DNA from: Arthrobacter sp. V1I7
GTDB taxonomy: Bacteria > Actinomycetota > Actinomycetes > Actinomycetales > Micrococcaceae
Direction: 5' to 3'
NCBI RefSeq assembly: GCF_030817015.1
Contig: NZ_JAUSYS010000001.1
Coordinates: 1,798,001 to 1,862,000 of the forward strand
Length of the DNA: 64,000 nucleotides
Positions 54,134 to 63,875 of this stretch are shown piece after piece; within the stretch, counting starts at the first letter, position 1; each line of letters begins with the position of its first letter. The position numbers were made by a program, and so were the translations under genes. The notes under the pieces are model-generated. The model did no database searches and was not told the DNA's origin. It was given only the letters and a program-made list of their open reading frames with translations.

Positions 54134-54934
54134 TTACTTCAGTGAGAACGAGTCTATCGTGACTGGTTCCACAGGTGCGCCGTCGGTGGCGTTATCACCG
54201 GGTTTGAGGCCTGCGGCAGCGATCCCGGCGACCACCTCCAGGCCGGAGGTAACCCTGCCGACCACGGTGTAGCCGCCGGCGGCGTCGGCCGGAATAACGG
54301 TGTCCTTGTACACGATGAAGAACTGGGTGCCGTTACCGTTGGCATTCCCGCCTGTCCTGGCCACCGCGATGGTGCCGGCCGGATAGTTGTTGTCCGGCGG
54401 GGTGTTTTCCAGCGGGCCCCAGGTGTAGGCCGGATCGCCGCTGCCGTCGCCGGACTTGGAGCCGCACTGCAGCACGCCGAAGGTTTCGCCAGTGGTGAGC
54501 CGGTGGCAGCTGAGGCCGGCGTAGAAGTTCTGGTCCGCCAGGGACTTGAAGACGGCCGCGGCCTGCGGGGCCCTGGTGCCGTCCAGTTCGACGCCGAGCG
54601 TGCCGGCGTTGAGCTTGAGCTCGCCCGTGAAGGTCCGGCCGGCCGCGGTGTCCGGTTTCGGGATGTTCTCGCCGTTGCTGGGCGAGGCCGACGGCGTCGG
54701 GGACGGGGACGCCAGGTCGGCCTGCACCGCGGCGACCTCCGCCTCTGTCGGGTTGGAGGAAAAGACCGTCAGCTGGAGGACGAGGGCGAGGGCCACCGCC
54801 GCGGTGCCGGCGCTTATGGCGAGGACGTTGTCGCGCTTCCGGCGTTTGTCCTGTTCCCGGCGCAGCTCGCGCTTCGCCTCCATCTGCTGGACGCGCCGCT
54901 TGGCATCGCGGGCGCTCCGTGAACTGGCCGCCAA
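54134..54934 (-). CDS. Membrane-anchored cyclophilin-type peptidyl-prolyl isomerase
   Basis: A 266-aa protein: basic, coiled N-terminus (DAKRRVQQMEAKRELRREQDKRRKRD), one membrane helix, a Ser/Pro linker and an extracytoplasmic cyclophilin domain. Domain segments are AAAVFKSLADQNFYAGLSCHRL, GTIAVARTGGNANGNGTQFFIVYKD and YTVVGRVTSGLEVVAGIAAAG. It likely assists folding of exported proteins. The usual R in the FHR active-site motif is present as CHR. TTG 54934 is chosen because GGAGGA lies just upstream; an in-frame ATG at 55033 would add non-conserved residues. Confidence 0.88.
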   Translation of the reverse strand: MAASSRSARDAKRRVQQMEAKRELRREQDKRRKRDNVLAISAGTAAVALALVLQLTVFSSNPTEAEVAAVQADLASPSPTPSASPSNGENIPKPDTAAGRTFTGELKLNAGTLGVELDGTRAPQAAAVFKSLADQNFYAGLSCHRLTTGETFGVLQCGSKSGDGSGDPAYTWGPLENTPPDNNYPAGTIAVARTGGNANGNGTQFFIVYKDTVIPADAAGGYTVVGRVTSGLEVVAGIAAAGLKPGDNATDGAPVEPVTIDSFSLK

Positions 54935-55053
54935 AAGTCCTCCTGGTTGTCGGGCCGGAACCCCGGCGGGCCGTGGCGCCGTCGCGGTTTCAGCTGTAAA
55001 GCTGGAGGCAGCCCCACGCGTGCCCGGCCGCATTAGAGAAGCCGGCGTTCAAC

Positions 55054-55084
55054 GCATAAACTGACTGCCGCACACAGTTTATGC
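55054..55084. promoter_or_regulatory. 31-bp dyad between the cyclophilin gene and hisS
   Basis: GCATAAACTG and CAGTTTATGC are perfect 10-bp inverted arms separated by 11 bases, centred between the two divergent genes. The AT-rich arms stand out from the surrounding GC-rich DNA. TAAACT on one strand and its mirror on the other fit two divergent -10 elements; alternatively the dyad is an operator for a dimeric regulator. Confidence 0.55.
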
Positions 55085-55193
55085 ACGACTGGCCGGTCTG
55101 CCGCCTATCCGTTCCCCGTTTCGGACAACCCGTTACGGCCCGGACGCGGCGCCAGTTCCCCGGCCGGTGATACCTGAGGAGAAAATTTCCACC

Positions 55194-56540
55194 ATGGCAC
55201 GCACCGCCTCCCTGTCCGGATTCCCCGAGTGGCTTCCCGAGGAGCGGCTGGTGGAGCTGCACGTGCTGGACACCCTGCGCCGCGTCTTTGAGCTCCATGG
55301 CTTCTCCTCGATCGAGACGCGGGCCGTGGAGACGGTGGGCCAGCTGCTGCGCAAGGGTGAGATCGACAAAGAGGTCTACGGCCTCAGCCGGCTGCAGGAT
55401 GAGGAAAGCGACGAAGCCAAGTCCCACAAGGGCGACCCGCACGCCCTCGCCCTGCACTTCGACCTCACAGTCCCGTTCGCCCGCTACGTCGTGGAGAACG
55501 CCGGCTACCTCGCCTTCCCGTTCCGCCGCTACCAGGTCCAGAAGGTCTGGCGCGGCGAACGGCCGCAGGAGGGCCGCGCCCGGGAGTTCACCCAGGCGGA
55601 CATCGACATCGTCGGCGACGGCGAACTCCCGTTCCGTTACGACGTCGAGATTGCCCTGGTGATTGCCGAGGCGCTGGGCGCCCTGCCGATCCCGGACTTC
55701 CTGCTCCGGATCAACAACCGGAAGCTGGCCGAAGGCTTCTACAACGGCATCGGCCTTACGGACACCGCCGGCGTGCTGCGCAGCATCGACAAGCTGGAAA
55801 AGATCGGCCCCGCCAAAGTCGCCGGGCTGCTGCAGTCCGAACTCGGTGCCTCCCCGGAGCAGGCCGAGTCGGCGCTCAAGCTCGCCTCGATCCGCACGGA
55901 GGACACGTCATTCGTGGAGCAGGTCCGGGCGCTGGGCGTGAGCAACGAACTGCTCGAGGAAGGCCTCAACGAGCTGGAGCAGGTCATTGCTGCCGCCGCC
56001 CAGCGCGCCCCCGGCAGGGTGGTCGCCGACCTTAGCATCGCCCGCGGCCTGGACTACTACACCGGCACCGTGGTGGAGACCGTCCTCGTGGGCCACGAAC
56101 AGCTCGGCTCGATCTGCTCCGGCGGACGCTACGACGCGCTGGCCAGCAAGGGCAACCGCACGTTCCCCGGCGTCGGGCTCTCCATCGGCGTGACCCGGCT
56201 GGTCTCCCGGATCCTCAGCCAGGACCTCGCCAAGGCCTCGCGCTCCGTGCCCACCGCCGTGCTCGTGACGCTCGCCAGCGACGACAGCTGGGGAGCGGCC
56301 CAGGATGTCGCCGAGCAGCTGCGCGCACGGGGCATCGCCACCGAGGTCGCCGCGAAGGCCGAGAAGTTCGGGAAGCAAATCAAGTTCGCCGACCGCCGCG
56401 GCATCCCCTTTGTCTGGTTTACCGACGACGGCGGCAAGCACCAGGTCAAGGACATCCGCTCCGGCGAACAGGCCGACGCCGATCCGGCCAGCTGGGCCCC
56501 GGCGGACGAAGACCTGCACGTCCGGGTCACCACGGCCTAG
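55194..56540 (+). CDS. hisS: Histidyl-tRNA synthetase
   Basis: A 448-aa class II synthetase. It shows [58 protein letters not shown] (motif 2), [14 protein letters not shown] (histidine-A motif) and [13 protein letters not shown], with a C-terminal anticodon-binding domain. ATG 55194 is preferred: [19 protein letters not shown] is the usual N-terminus, though GAGGAG is 13 bases away; GTG 55167 has no site. Followed by aspS, a frequent bacterial pairing. Confidence 0.95.
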   Translation: MARTASLSGFPEWLPEERLVELHVLDTLRRVFELHGFSSIETRAVETVGQLLRKGEIDKEVYGLSRLQDEESDEAKSHKGDPHALALHFDLTVPFARYVVENAGYLAFPFRRYQVQKVWRGERPQEGRAREFTQADIDIVGDGELPFRYDVEIALVIAEALGALPIPDFLLRINNRKLAEGFYNGIGLTDTAGVLRSIDKLEKIGPAKVAGLLQSELGASPEQAESALKLASIRTEDTSFVEQVRALGVSNELLEEGLNELEQVIAAAAQRAPGRVVADLSIARGLDYYTGTVVETVLVGHEQLGSICSGGRYDALASKGNRTFPGVGLSIGVTRLVSRILSQDLAKASRSVPTAVLVTLASDDSWGAAQDVAEQLRARGIATEVAAKAEKFGKQIKFADRRGIPFVWFTDDGGKHQVKDIRSGEQADADPASWAPADEDLHVRVTTA

Positions 56541-56673
56541 GAGTGGCCCCGCCCTGGCGGCTGTCATTCCGGGACGGGCCCCGCCAGCGGGTAAACTCGG
56601 ACGGGACCGTTCCCGTAGCGGTCAACTCCACCTTGATTCTGTCTTCCCTCTGTCTTCTTCAGAAAGGCGTGCT

Positions 56674-58479
56674 GTGCTGCGCACACATGACCTCGGATCC
56701 CTTCGCTCCGAGCACATTGGACAAACCGTAACCCTGGCCGGCTGGGTCGGCCGGCGTCGTGACCACGGTGGTGTCGCATTCGTTGACCTGCGCGACGCTT
56801 CGGGCGTCGCCCAGGTCGTCGTCCGCGAGGAAGAGGTCTTCCACGGACTGCGCAACGAGTTCGTGCTGCAGATCATCGGCACCGTCTCCCGGCGCCCCGA
56901 GGGCAACGAGAACGCTGCGCTGGCCACCGGCGAGATCGAGGTGCTGGCCGAAAAGGTCACGATCCTCAACACCTCCGATCCGCTGCCGTTCCAGATCGAT
57001 GAGCACGTTGAAGTGGGCGAGGAGGCACGCCTCAAGCACCGCTACCTGGACCTGCGCCGCCCCGGCCCCGCCCGCAACCTGCGCCTGCGCTCCGAAGCCA
57101 ACCGAGTTGCCCGCGAACTGCTCCACGAGGACGGCTTCGTCGAAATCGAAACCCCCACGCTGACGCGTTCGACGCCGGAAGGCGCCCGCGACTTCGTCGT
57201 CCCGGCACGCCTGGCCCCCGGCTCCTGGTACGCGCTGCCGCAGTCCCCGCAGCTGTTCAAGCAGCTCCTGCAGGTCGGCGGCTTCGAGAAGTACTACCAG
57301 ATCGCCCGCTGCTACCGCGATGAGGACTTCCGCGCGGACCGCCAGCCCGAATTCACCCAGCTCGACATCGAAGCCAGCTTCGTGGAGCAGGATGACATCA
57401 TCCGCCTCGGCGAAGCCATTGTGAAGGCACTCTGGAAGCTGATCGACGTCGAGATTCCGACGCCGATCCAGCGCATCACCTACCACGACGCGATGGCCCG
57501 CTACGGTTCGGACAAGCCGGACCTGCGCTTCGGCCTGGAGCTCACCGAGCTCACCGAATTCTTCAAGGACACCAACTTCGGCGTCTTCAAGGCTCCCTAC
57601 GTCGGGGCAGTCGTCATGCCTGGCGGCGCCTCGCAGGCCCGCCGGGCGCTCGACGCCTGGCAGGAATGGGCCAAGCAGCGCGGCGCCAAGGGCCTGGCGT
57701 ACGTCCTCTTCAAGGAAGACGGCGAACTGGCCGGCCCCGTCGCGAAGAACCTCACCGACACCGAGCGCGCCGGCCTGGCGGAGGCCGTCGGCGCCACGCC
57801 GGGCGACTGCATCTTCTTCGCCGCCGGGGAGAAGTCCGCGGCCCGTGCCCTGCTGGGTGCCGCCCGCGTGGAGATCGGTCACCGCACCGGTTTGATCAAC
57901 CCGAAGGACTGGGCGTTTGTCTGGGTCGTGGACGCCCCCATGTTCGAACCGGCCGCAACCGCCGTCGCTTCCGGCGACGTCGCCGTCGGAGCCGGCCAGT
58001 GGACCGCCGTGCACCACGCGTTCACCTCACCCAAGCCCGAGTTCATGGACAGCTTCGAGAAGGATCCCGAATCGGCGCTGTCCTACGCCTACGACATCGT
58101 CTGCAACGGAAACGAAATCGGCGGCGGCTCCATCCGTATCCACGAGCGCGACGTCCAGGAACGGGTCTTCGAGCTGATGGGACTGGACAAGGCAGATGCC
58201 CAGACCAAGTTCGGTTTCCTGCTCGAAGGCTTCAAGTTCGGCGCGCCCCCCCACGGCGGCATCGCCTTCGGCTGGGACCGCGTGGTCGCCCTGCTGGCCG
58301 GGGTTGAATCCATCCGCGACGTCATCGCCTTCCCGAAGACCGGCGGCGGCTTCGACCCGCTGACCCAGGCGCCGGCGCCGATCACGGCGCAGCAGCGCAA
58401 GGAAGCGGGCGTGGACTTCAAGCCGGAAGCCAGGAAGGCAGAGCCAGTGGCCACAACGGCCGAGGACGCCACCAAGTAG
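56674..58479 (+). CDS. aspS: Aspartyl-tRNA synthetase
   Basis: A 601-aa class II synthetase: N-terminal OB anticodon domain ([47 protein letters not shown]), motif 2 ([30 protein letters not shown]), the bacterial GAD insertion, and the terminal [29 protein letters not shown]. In organisms with GatCAB such AspRS is often non-discriminating; that is not decided here. GTG 56674 with AAAGG upstream gives the conserved N-terminus. The last 35 residues are a low-complexity tail. Confidence 0.96.
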   Translation: MLRTHDLGSLRSEHIGQTVTLAGWVGRRRDHGGVAFVDLRDASGVAQVVVREEEVFHGLRNEFVLQIIGTVSRRPEGNENAALATGEIEVLAEKVTILNTSDPLPFQIDEHVEVGEEARLKHRYLDLRRPGPARNLRLRSEANRVARELLHEDGFVEIETPTLTRSTPEGARDFVVPARLAPGSWYALPQSPQLFKQLLQVGGFEKYYQIARCYRDEDFRADRQPEFTQLDIEASFVEQDDIIRLGEAIVKALWKLIDVEIPTPIQRITYHDAMARYGSDKPDLRFGLELTELTEFFKDTNFGVFKAPYVGAVVMPGGASQARRALDAWQEWAKQRGAKGLAYVLFKEDGELAGPVAKNLTDTERAGLAEAVGATPGDCIFFAAGEKSAARALLGAARVEIGHRTGLINPKDWAFVWVVDAPMFEPAATAVASGDVAVGAGQWTAVHHAFTSPKPEFMDSFEKDPESALSYAYDIVCNGNEIGGGSIRIHERDVQERVFELMGLDKADAQTKFGFLLEGFKFGAPPHGGIAFGWDRVVALLAGVESIRDVIAFPKTGGGFDPLTQAPAPITAQQRKEAGVDFKPEARKAEPVATTAEDATK

Positions 58480-58585
58480 CTGCACTGACGGCGGCAGGGC
58501 TCTCCGGGGAACCGGGGGGCCTTTGCTGTCCCGGAAGTGCTTTCCCAGCAGTGCTTTCCCAGCGGTACCGGACCGGAGGACCCCA

Positions 58586-59374
58586 GTGGAACGCGTAACG
58601 ATGCCCGGGCTTGAGGCGCTGATGGACGCCGCCTGGCCTGCCGCCGAGCGGGAGGAATCCGGCGGCTGGATCCTCCGGGCGGCCTCCGGCGTGACGCAGC
58701 GGGCCAACTCCGTCTGGCCCCGCGAACCCGGCGACGACGCGCACCGGCAGCTCGCGGCCCTCCGTGACGCTCGGCTCTGGTACCGGAGCCACCGCCTGCC
58801 GCTGATCTTCCAGATCTTCGAGGACCCGCGCTCGGCATCGCTCAACGCCGTCCTCGACGCGGAAAGCTTCACCCGGCAGTCCGAAACCCTCGTGCTGGTC
58901 CGGGAGGCCGGGGCGGAGTCCGGACTGGCGGATGCGGGCGTCGAGCTTGCAACGACGCCCTCTGCTGAGTGGCTGCGGCTCTGGTGGAGCGTCGACGGCC
59001 GCGGCGACGAGGCGGCGATGGCTGTCGCCCGGGGAATCCTCGAAGGCTGCCCCGCGCTATATGCGCTGCTCCGGGACGACGACGGCGTGCCCGCCGCCGT
59101 GGGACGGCTTGCTGTTCCTCCCGGCGGGGCAGGCGGCCGGGGCGGGCTGTATTGCCTGGCGGCCCGTCCGGACGCCCGTCGTCGGGGCTATTCCACCCGG
59201 ATCCTGCAGGCGCTGATGGGCGCGGGGGCGGACCGCGGCCTGGGCGCTTACTGGCTGCTGGTGACGGCCGCCAACACCGGGGCGCGGGAGCTCTACGCCC
59301 GGTCAGGTTTCTTCGAGGCCGGCCGGTACCTCTACCGGCAGGAGCGGCCCAAGCGGCACCTGACCGGCTGCTGA
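58586..59374 (+). CDS. GNAT-family N-acetyltransferase (long form)
   Basis: A 262-aa acetyltransferase. The N-terminal half (GLEALMDAAWPAAEREESGGWILRAASGVTQRANSVWP) resembles the family with a duplicated, degenerate GNAT half. The C-terminal half has the acetyl-CoA site CLAARPDARRRGYSTRILQALMGAG and the closing TAANTGARELYARSGFFEAGRYLYRQ. Substrate unknown. Start GTG 58586 is decided by GGAGGA six bases upstream. Lies between aspS and the convergent acVLRF1 gene. Confidence 0.85.
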   Translation: MERVTMPGLEALMDAAWPAAEREESGGWILRAASGVTQRANSVWPREPGDDAHRQLAALRDARLWYRSHRLPLIFQIFEDPRSASLNAVLDAESFTRQSETLVLVREAGAESGLADAGVELATTPSAEWLRLWWSVDGRGDEAAMAVARGILEGCPALYALLRDDDGVPAAVGRLAVPPGGAGGRGGLYCLAARPDARRRGYSTRILQALMGAGADRGLGAYWLLVTAANTGARELYARSGFFEAGRYLYRQERPKRHLTGC

Positions 59375-59384
59375 TCCCGGTCGT

Positions 59385-59996
59385 TTACGACGGCGGGTCG
59401 GTCACCCGGATCCGCACCGCGCACAGGTCCGCGGCGGCCTTCTTCAGCACCGCGGCGCGGGGGTCCGGGACATCCAGGAACGGCAGCCTCGCCAGGGCGG
59501 CGTACGGCTTCAGCACCGGCTCGGCGAGGACCAGTTCCGCCAGGGTCTGGTCGCCGCCGGGGGCGAGGTACTCGATCCCCTGATCCGCGAAGATCCGTGC
59601 GGCATGCTCGGCGACGGCCTCGACGAGTGCATCGGCCTGGTTGGCCCGACGCCGGGCGAAGCGCTGCTGCGACCAGCCGCCGGCCGCCGTGCGGGACTGG
59701 ACGTGCCGTGTCCCGGTCTTCGCGGCGAGCACTGCACCGCCGCTGACCGCCGCCACCGAGTAGCCGCCCCGGCGGACCAGCACGGCGCCGATACGCCGCG
59801 GCTGCCCGGCGAGGGTGGCCAGCCGGGACACCGCGTCGCCGCCGCGCCCGGGCCGTCCGTCCACCGGCCACGGCGCCTGGAGCAGTGCGACCGCTCCGTC
59901 GGCGGCGCGCAGCTGCAGTCCGCCGTCGAGCTCCTCTTCGGCCACCGCGCCGTGGCTCACGGCGAAGCGCTCCACCCAGCCGGGCCAACCTGTCAC
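59385..59996 (-). CDS. acVLRF1-family peptidyl-tRNA hydrolase, N-terminus frameshifted
   Basis: The main frame encodes about 203 aa of the actinobacterial VLRF1 release-factor-like family: PWPVDGRPGRGGDAVSRLATLA, VLVRRGGYSVAAVSGGAVLAAKTGTRHVQSRTAAGGWSQQ-type core (catalytic-loop Gln in GGWSQQRFARRRANQADALVE) and a C-terminal domain. VLRF1 proteins release stalled nascent chains from tRNA. The expected start ATGGCCACCCCCGACACCCG at 60033 is in another frame. Deleting one G near 59984-59986 joins it as DRLPGWVERFA. As it stands, GTG 59996 is the only nearby in-frame start and has no ribosome-binding site. Confidence 0.75.
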   Translation of the reverse strand: MTGWPGWVERFAVSHGAVAEEELDGGLQLRAADGAVALLQAPWPVDGRPGRGGDAVSRLATLAGQPRRIGAVLVRRGGYSVAAVSGGAVLAAKTGTRHVQSRTAAGGWSQQRFARRRANQADALVEAVAEHAARIFADQGIEYLAPGGDQTLAELVLAEPVLKPYAALARLPFLDVPDPRAAVLKKAAADLCAVRIRVTDPPS

Positions 59997-60092
59997 CGGA
60001 AACGAACGCCAGGCGGGTGTCGGGGGTGGCCATGAGGCGGGGCTCCGTCGGTAGGTGTCGGGGCGGGCAGGAACTAGACGTAGCCTATCTAG

Positions 60093-61547
60093 GTGGATGA
60101 TCTCTTTGGTGCAGGGCAGGATAACGCCGGTGGAAACGACGACGACGCCGAAGAGTCCGGGGACGGCCGGCCTGCTGGCGGCGGCACCTCGTCGCCCCGC
60201 AGCCCGCTGGCCGTCCGGATGCGGCCACGGACGCTGGACGACGTGGTGGGCCAGCAACATCTTCTGGGCCAGGGGTCCCCGCTGCGCCAGCTCGCGGCCG
60301 GAACGGACGCGACCGGTCCCGCCGGCCCGAGCTCGCTGATCCTCTGGGGGCCTCCCGGCACCGGCAAAACCACGCTCGCCCATGTGATAGCCAAGGGTCC
60401 GGGCCGGAAGTTCGTGGAGCTCTCCGCGATCACCGCCGGCGTCAAGGACGTCCGTCGCGTCATGGAGGAGGCCCTGACTGCCCGCGACCTCTTCAAGACC
60501 ACCACCGTGCTGTTCCTGGACGAGATCCACCGCTTCAACAAGGCCCAGCAGGACGCCCTGTTGCCCGGCGTCGAAAACCGTTGGGTGGTGCTGGTGGCTG
60601 CCACCACCGAAAACCCCTCCTTCTCCGTTGTCTCCCCGCTGCTCTCCCGATCCCTGCTGCTGACCCTGAAGCCGCTCACCGACGCGGATGTCGAAGGCCT
60701 GCTGCTGCGCGCCACGACGGATGTCCGGGGGCTTAACGGAAAGGTCGAACTCAGCGCCGCGGCCCTGGCGCACCTTGTCCGGCTTTCCGGCGGGGACGCC
60801 CGCCGGGCGCTGACAGCCCTTGAAGCGGCCGCCGGGGTCGCGTTTGGTGACGCGGACGATACTGACGCAGTCGTAGCCGGCGCAGCCGCCGGGACGGCCG
60901 GGCCCGCTCCGGTCGCGATCGAGCTCAAGCACACGGAGCGGGCCCTCGACGTCGCGTCGGTACGGTACGACCGGGCCGGAGACCAGCACTACGACGTCGC
61001 CAGTGCCTTCATCAAGTCCATCCGGGGCTCCGACGTCGACGCCGCCCTCCACTACCTCGCGCGGATGCTCGAGGCTGGGGAAGACCCGCGGTTCGTTGCC
61101 CGGCGGATCGTCATCTCCGCGGCCGAGGACGTCGGCATGGCCGATCCCACGGCGCTGCAGACCGCCGTCGCCGCCGCGCAGGCCGTGCAGCTGATCGGGA
61201 TGCCCGAGGGCCGCATCATCCTGGCCGAGGCAGTGGTGCACCTGGCCACGGCGCCCAAGTCCAACGCCGCCTATCTCGGCATTAACCAGGCGATCGCTGA
61301 CGTCCGGGCCGGGCTGGGCAACGGCATCCCCGCGCACCTGCGGGACGCCCATTACCCCGGCTCCAAGCAGCTGGGCCACGGGAAGGGCTACAAGTACGCC
61401 CATGACGCACCGCACTCGGTGGCGGCCCAGCAGTACCCGCCGGACGACCTGGTGGGCCGCAACTACTATGAACCGACCGCCAACGGCGCGGAGCGGGACA
61501 TCTCCACCCGGCTGGAGCGGCTGCGGAAGATCATCCGCGGCCAGTAA
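60093..61547 (+). CDS. rarA: Replication-associated recombination ATPase RarA
   Basis: A 484-aa AAA+ ATPase (MgsA/RarA) that acts at stalled replication forks. It shows [22 protein letters not shown], Walker [10 protein letters not shown], Walker [22 protein letters not shown], sensor 1 [13 protein letters not shown] and the C-terminal tetramerisation domain with [26 protein letters not shown] and [16 protein letters not shown] residues. An Ala/Gly insert lies near residues 250-272. Starts at GTG 60093. Confidence 0.95.
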   Translation: MDDLFGAGQDNAGGNDDDAEESGDGRPAGGGTSSPRSPLAVRMRPRTLDDVVGQQHLLGQGSPLRQLAAGTDATGPAGPSSLILWGPPGTGKTTLAHVIAKGPGRKFVELSAITAGVKDVRRVMEEALTARDLFKTTTVLFLDEIHRFNKAQQDALLPGVENRWVVLVAATTENPSFSVVSPLLSRSLLLTLKPLTDADVEGLLLRATTDVRGLNGKVELSAAALAHLVRLSGGDARRALTALEAAAGVAFGDADDTDAVVAGAAAGTAGPAPVAIELKHTERALDVASVRYDRAGDQHYDVASAFIKSIRGSDVDAALHYLARMLEAGEDPRFVARRIVISAAEDVGMADPTALQTAVAAAQAVQLIGMPEGRIILAEAVVHLATAPKSNAAYLGINQAIADVRAGLGNGIPAHLRDAHYPGSKQLGHGKGYKYAHDAPHSVAAQQYPPDDLVGRNYYEPTANGAERDISTRLERLRKIIRGQ

Positions 61548-61569
61548 TCGCGGTCGGCCTAACTGCCCG

Positions 61570-61597
61570 TTGACTTACTGCTCGTGAGGTCTAACGT
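61570..61597 (+). promoter_or_regulatory. Putative promoter for the cupin gene
   Basis: TTGACT at 61570-61575 and TAACGT at 61592-61597 are separated by 16 bp. Both fit sigma-70-type actinobacterial elements. The predicted leader of about 80 nt contains the small hairpin GCAGCA-TGATC-TGCTGC. Confidence 0.45.
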
Positions 61598-61680
61598 TGA
61601 AATACGGCAGCATGATCTGCTGCACGTGCGTGCTCGTCAGCGTCCCGTCCCGGGTCGTCCCCGTTCTCAGGTTGAGTCCC

Positions 61681-62082
61681 ATGTCCGTAAATTTCGTCAC
61701 AGCTATGGCTATCAAGTCCTTCGATGTTCCCGACAAGAAACGGTGTCCGGACGACAATGCCGAATTCGATCTCGTCACTGTGGACGACTACTCCGTGGCA
61801 CGCCTCATCCTGGGCCCGGGCTGGCGGTGGTCTGAGTGCATGAAGCCGTTCGAGCAGACCGAGCAGTGCCAGCACCACCATCTCGGATTCTGTCTTTCCG
61901 GGGCGATGGACGTGGAAACCACGGAGGGCCTGCGTTCCAGGATCCAGGCCAACGACACATACGCGATCCCGCCGGGCCATGACGAGTGGGTGGTGGGGTC
62001 CGCCTCGTTCGTGGCCGTGGAATTCCTGGGTGCGGCCTCGTTCGGACGGCGCGGCAGCCGCGGCGTGCACGCGAGGATCTGA
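61681..62082 (+). CDS. Cupin-domain protein
   Basis: A 133-aa small beta-barrel protein. The cupin pattern is visible in GWRWSECMKPFEQTEQCQHHHLGFCLSGAMDVE (metal-binding His cluster and Gly) and IPPGHDEWVVGSASFVAVEFLG (second motif). Ligand or reaction unknown. ATG 61681 or 61705 could be the start; AGGTTGAG lies upstream of the former. It is a single-gene unit with its own putative promoter between rarA and rpsD. Confidence 0.8.
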   Translation: MSVNFVTAMAIKSFDVPDKKRCPDDNAEFDLVTVDDYSVARLILGPGWRWSECMKPFEQTEQCQHHHLGFCLSGAMDVETTEGLRSRIQANDTYAIPPGHDEWVVGSASFVAVEFLGAASFGRRGSRGVHARI

Positions 62083-62292
62083 CGGCCCGCCGGTCCCACC
62101 GTGGTAGGCTTGTTCGTTGTCTGGCAAGGCACGGACGCACAATCCACCGGTATTCAGCATTTTATGCTGTCCTGAGTCTTTTTTCCGGTGGGCTGGCGCC
62201 CGGCGCCCAGTAGCAAAAGGCAGCGGTTGGCCGATGCTCTCCATCGTGGAGGCCAGTAACACTGACACACCGCAGATATTGGAAGGACACAA

Positions 62293-62919
62293 GTGGCTAA
62301 CAACACTCGTGCTCGCCGTACCGCACGCCTTTCGCGTGCACTCGGCATCGCTCTGACCCCCAAGGCCGCCAAGTACATGGAGCGCCGCCCGTACGGCCCC
62401 GGTGAGCATGGCCGTGCCCGTAAGAAGCAGGACTCCGACTACGCCGTACGTCTGCGCGAAAAGCAGCGTCTGCGCGCCCAGTACGGCATCCGCGAAGCCC
62501 AGATGACCCGCGCCTTCGAAGAAGCCCGCCGCACCAAGGGCCTGACCGGTGAAAACCTGATCGAACTGCTCGAGATGCGTCTCGACGCCCTCGTGCTGCG
62601 TGCCGGCTTCGCCCGCACCATCGCCCAGGCCCGCCAGCTGGTTGTGCACCGCCACATCCTGGTTGACGGCATCCGCGTTGACCGCCCGTCCTTCCGCGTC
62701 GCCGAGGGCCAGCTGGTCCACGTCCACAGCCGCAGCGAGACCATGGTTCCGCTCCAGGTTGCAGCAGCCGGCGCCCACCGCGACGTCCTGCCGATGGTTC
62801 CGGCATACCTAGACGTCAAGCTTGACGCCCTGCAGGCACGCCTCGTGCGCCGCCCCAAGCGTTCCGAGGTCCCCGTGACCTGCGAAGAGCAGCTCGTCGT
62901 GGAATTCTACGCCCGCTAG
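62293..62919 (+). CDS. rpsD: 30S ribosomal protein S4
   Basis: A 208-aa primary 16S rRNA-binding protein. It begins ANNTRARRTARLSRALGIALTPKAAKYMERRPYGPG-like sequence (first 20: ANNTRARRTARLSRALGIAL), and has the S4 RNA-binding fold at LEMRLDALVLRAGFARTIAQARQLV and VDGIRVDRPSFRV. No zinc-binding Cys cluster is present at the N-terminus, so it is the Cys-free type. GTG 62293 with GGAAGGA upstream. The 210-bp leader is a candidate for regulation. Confidence 0.97.
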   Translation: MANNTRARRTARLSRALGIALTPKAAKYMERRPYGPGEHGRARKKQDSDYAVRLREKQRLRAQYGIREAQMTRAFEEARRTKGLTGENLIELLEMRLDALVLRAGFARTIAQARQLVVHRHILVDGIRVDRPSFRVAEGQLVHVHSRSETMVPLQVAAAGAHRDVLPMVPAYLDVKLDALQARLVRRPKRSEVPVTCEEQLVVEFYAR

Positions 62920-62940
62920 ATTCAACGCAACACCTTACAA

Positions 62941-62973
62941 AGAAGCCCGTGGCAAGCGCCGCGGGCTTCTTTG
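62941..62973 (+). terminator. Rho-independent terminator after rpsD
   Basis: GAAGCCCG-TGGC and GCCG-CGGGCTTC form an interrupted 11-bp stem around AAGC, followed by TTT and flanked upstream by AAA. A typical intrinsic terminator 22 bases after the rpsD stop codon. Confidence 0.85.
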
Positions 62974-63064
62974 TATGTAAGGTACTTGGGGGAGTTCTGC
63001 GGCTGCCGGCTGTGCCAGTCGGAGCAGGCCGCAGGAATACGACGTAACAAGGAGATGAACGACT

Positions 63065-63439
63065 ATGTCTGGTGGCGATATTGCCGGCCTGATCGCGGCC
63101 GGAGTGTTTGCACTGCTGGTCCTGCTGCTCGCCGTGCCGATTCTGAAGCTCGGGGGAGTCTTCGACGAAGTGCGCTCTTCCATCCGCTCGATCAGCGACG
63201 GCGCCACCCCGCTTCTGGACGAAGTCACCGCCACCGTCTCCACGACAAACGAGCAGCTGAAAAAAGTCGACGGGATCGCGAACAACGTCTCGGACGCCTC
63301 GGCCAACATCTCCGCGCTGTCCTCCCTCGTGGCCGCCACCGTGGGTTCACCGCTGATCAAGGTTGCCGCGTTCAGCTACGGCGTGCGCTCCGCCCTCACC
63401 GCCCGCCAGAAGCCCACCACCGGCCGCCGCAGCCGCTAG
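63065..63439 (+). CDS. DUF948 membrane-anchored protein
   Basis: A 124-aa protein with one N-terminal membrane helix (IAGLIAAGVFALLVLLLAVPILKLG) followed by an amphipathic coiled region (FDEVRSSIRSISDGATPLLDEVTATV...), the DUF948 layout. Function unknown. AAGGAG lies upstream of ATG 63065. It is 20 bp from the next small gene and both sit upstream of alaS, a conserved actinobacterial arrangement. Confidence 0.9.
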   Translation: MSGGDIAGLIAAGVFALLVLLLAVPILKLGGVFDEVRSSIRSISDGATPLLDEVTATVSTTNEQLKKVDGIANNVSDASANISALSSLVAATVGSPLIKVAAFSYGVRSALTARQKPTTGRRSR

Positions 63440-63458
63440 TCCCGCTGGAGACACTGAT

Positions 63459-63740
63459 ATGAACAGAATCATCTGGATGGGAATCGGCGTCGCCATCGGC
63501 GTCATCGCCTTTCGCAAGGTCACCGAGGCGCAGTCCAATCTGGGCCCCGCGGGCCTTAACCGGGCCGTAGGCCGGCTCGCCGACGGCCTGTTCGACTTTG
63601 CCGGCGCCGTCCGGGAGGGCATGCAGGAGCGGGAAACCGATCTCCGCACGGCCCTTGGCCTCGACACAGGCCTCGACACAGCCCTCGATAACGGCGCAGC
63701 CCCCGGCGGCACCGGCCGCAAGGATGCAGTCCGGCGCTAG
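63459..63740 (+). CDS. DUF6167-like small membrane protein
   Basis: A 93-aa protein starting MNRIIWMGIGVAIGVIAFRK, a single membrane helix, then a helical region (GLNRAVGRLADGLFDFAGAVREGMQERE) and a disordered tail with a GLDTGLDTAL repeat. Its position between DUF948 and alaS and its pattern match the family called DUF6167. TGGAG lies nine bases upstream of ATG 63459. Function unknown; cotranscription with the DUF948 gene is likely. Confidence 0.75.
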   Translation: MNRIIWMGIGVAIGVIAFRKVTEAQSNLGPAGLNRAVGRLADGLFDFAGAVREGMQERETDLRTALGLDTGLDTALDNGAAPGGTGRKDAVRR

Positions 63741-63875
63741 CCGGGAGAGAATTAGTAAAGGGCCGTGCCCCGTCAGGGCGGCCAGGCCGGTCCGCGGACC
63801 GGAAACCATATTGTCCCGCGGCGTACACGCGTGGACCACGAACGCAGTGCATATTGAAGGGTAAGTAATCAGCTC

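Noticed and set aside
59385..61415. A 676-codon minus-strand protein fused to acVLRF1
   Set aside because: The upstream two thirds are antisense to rarA; only the part below about 59996 matches a family.
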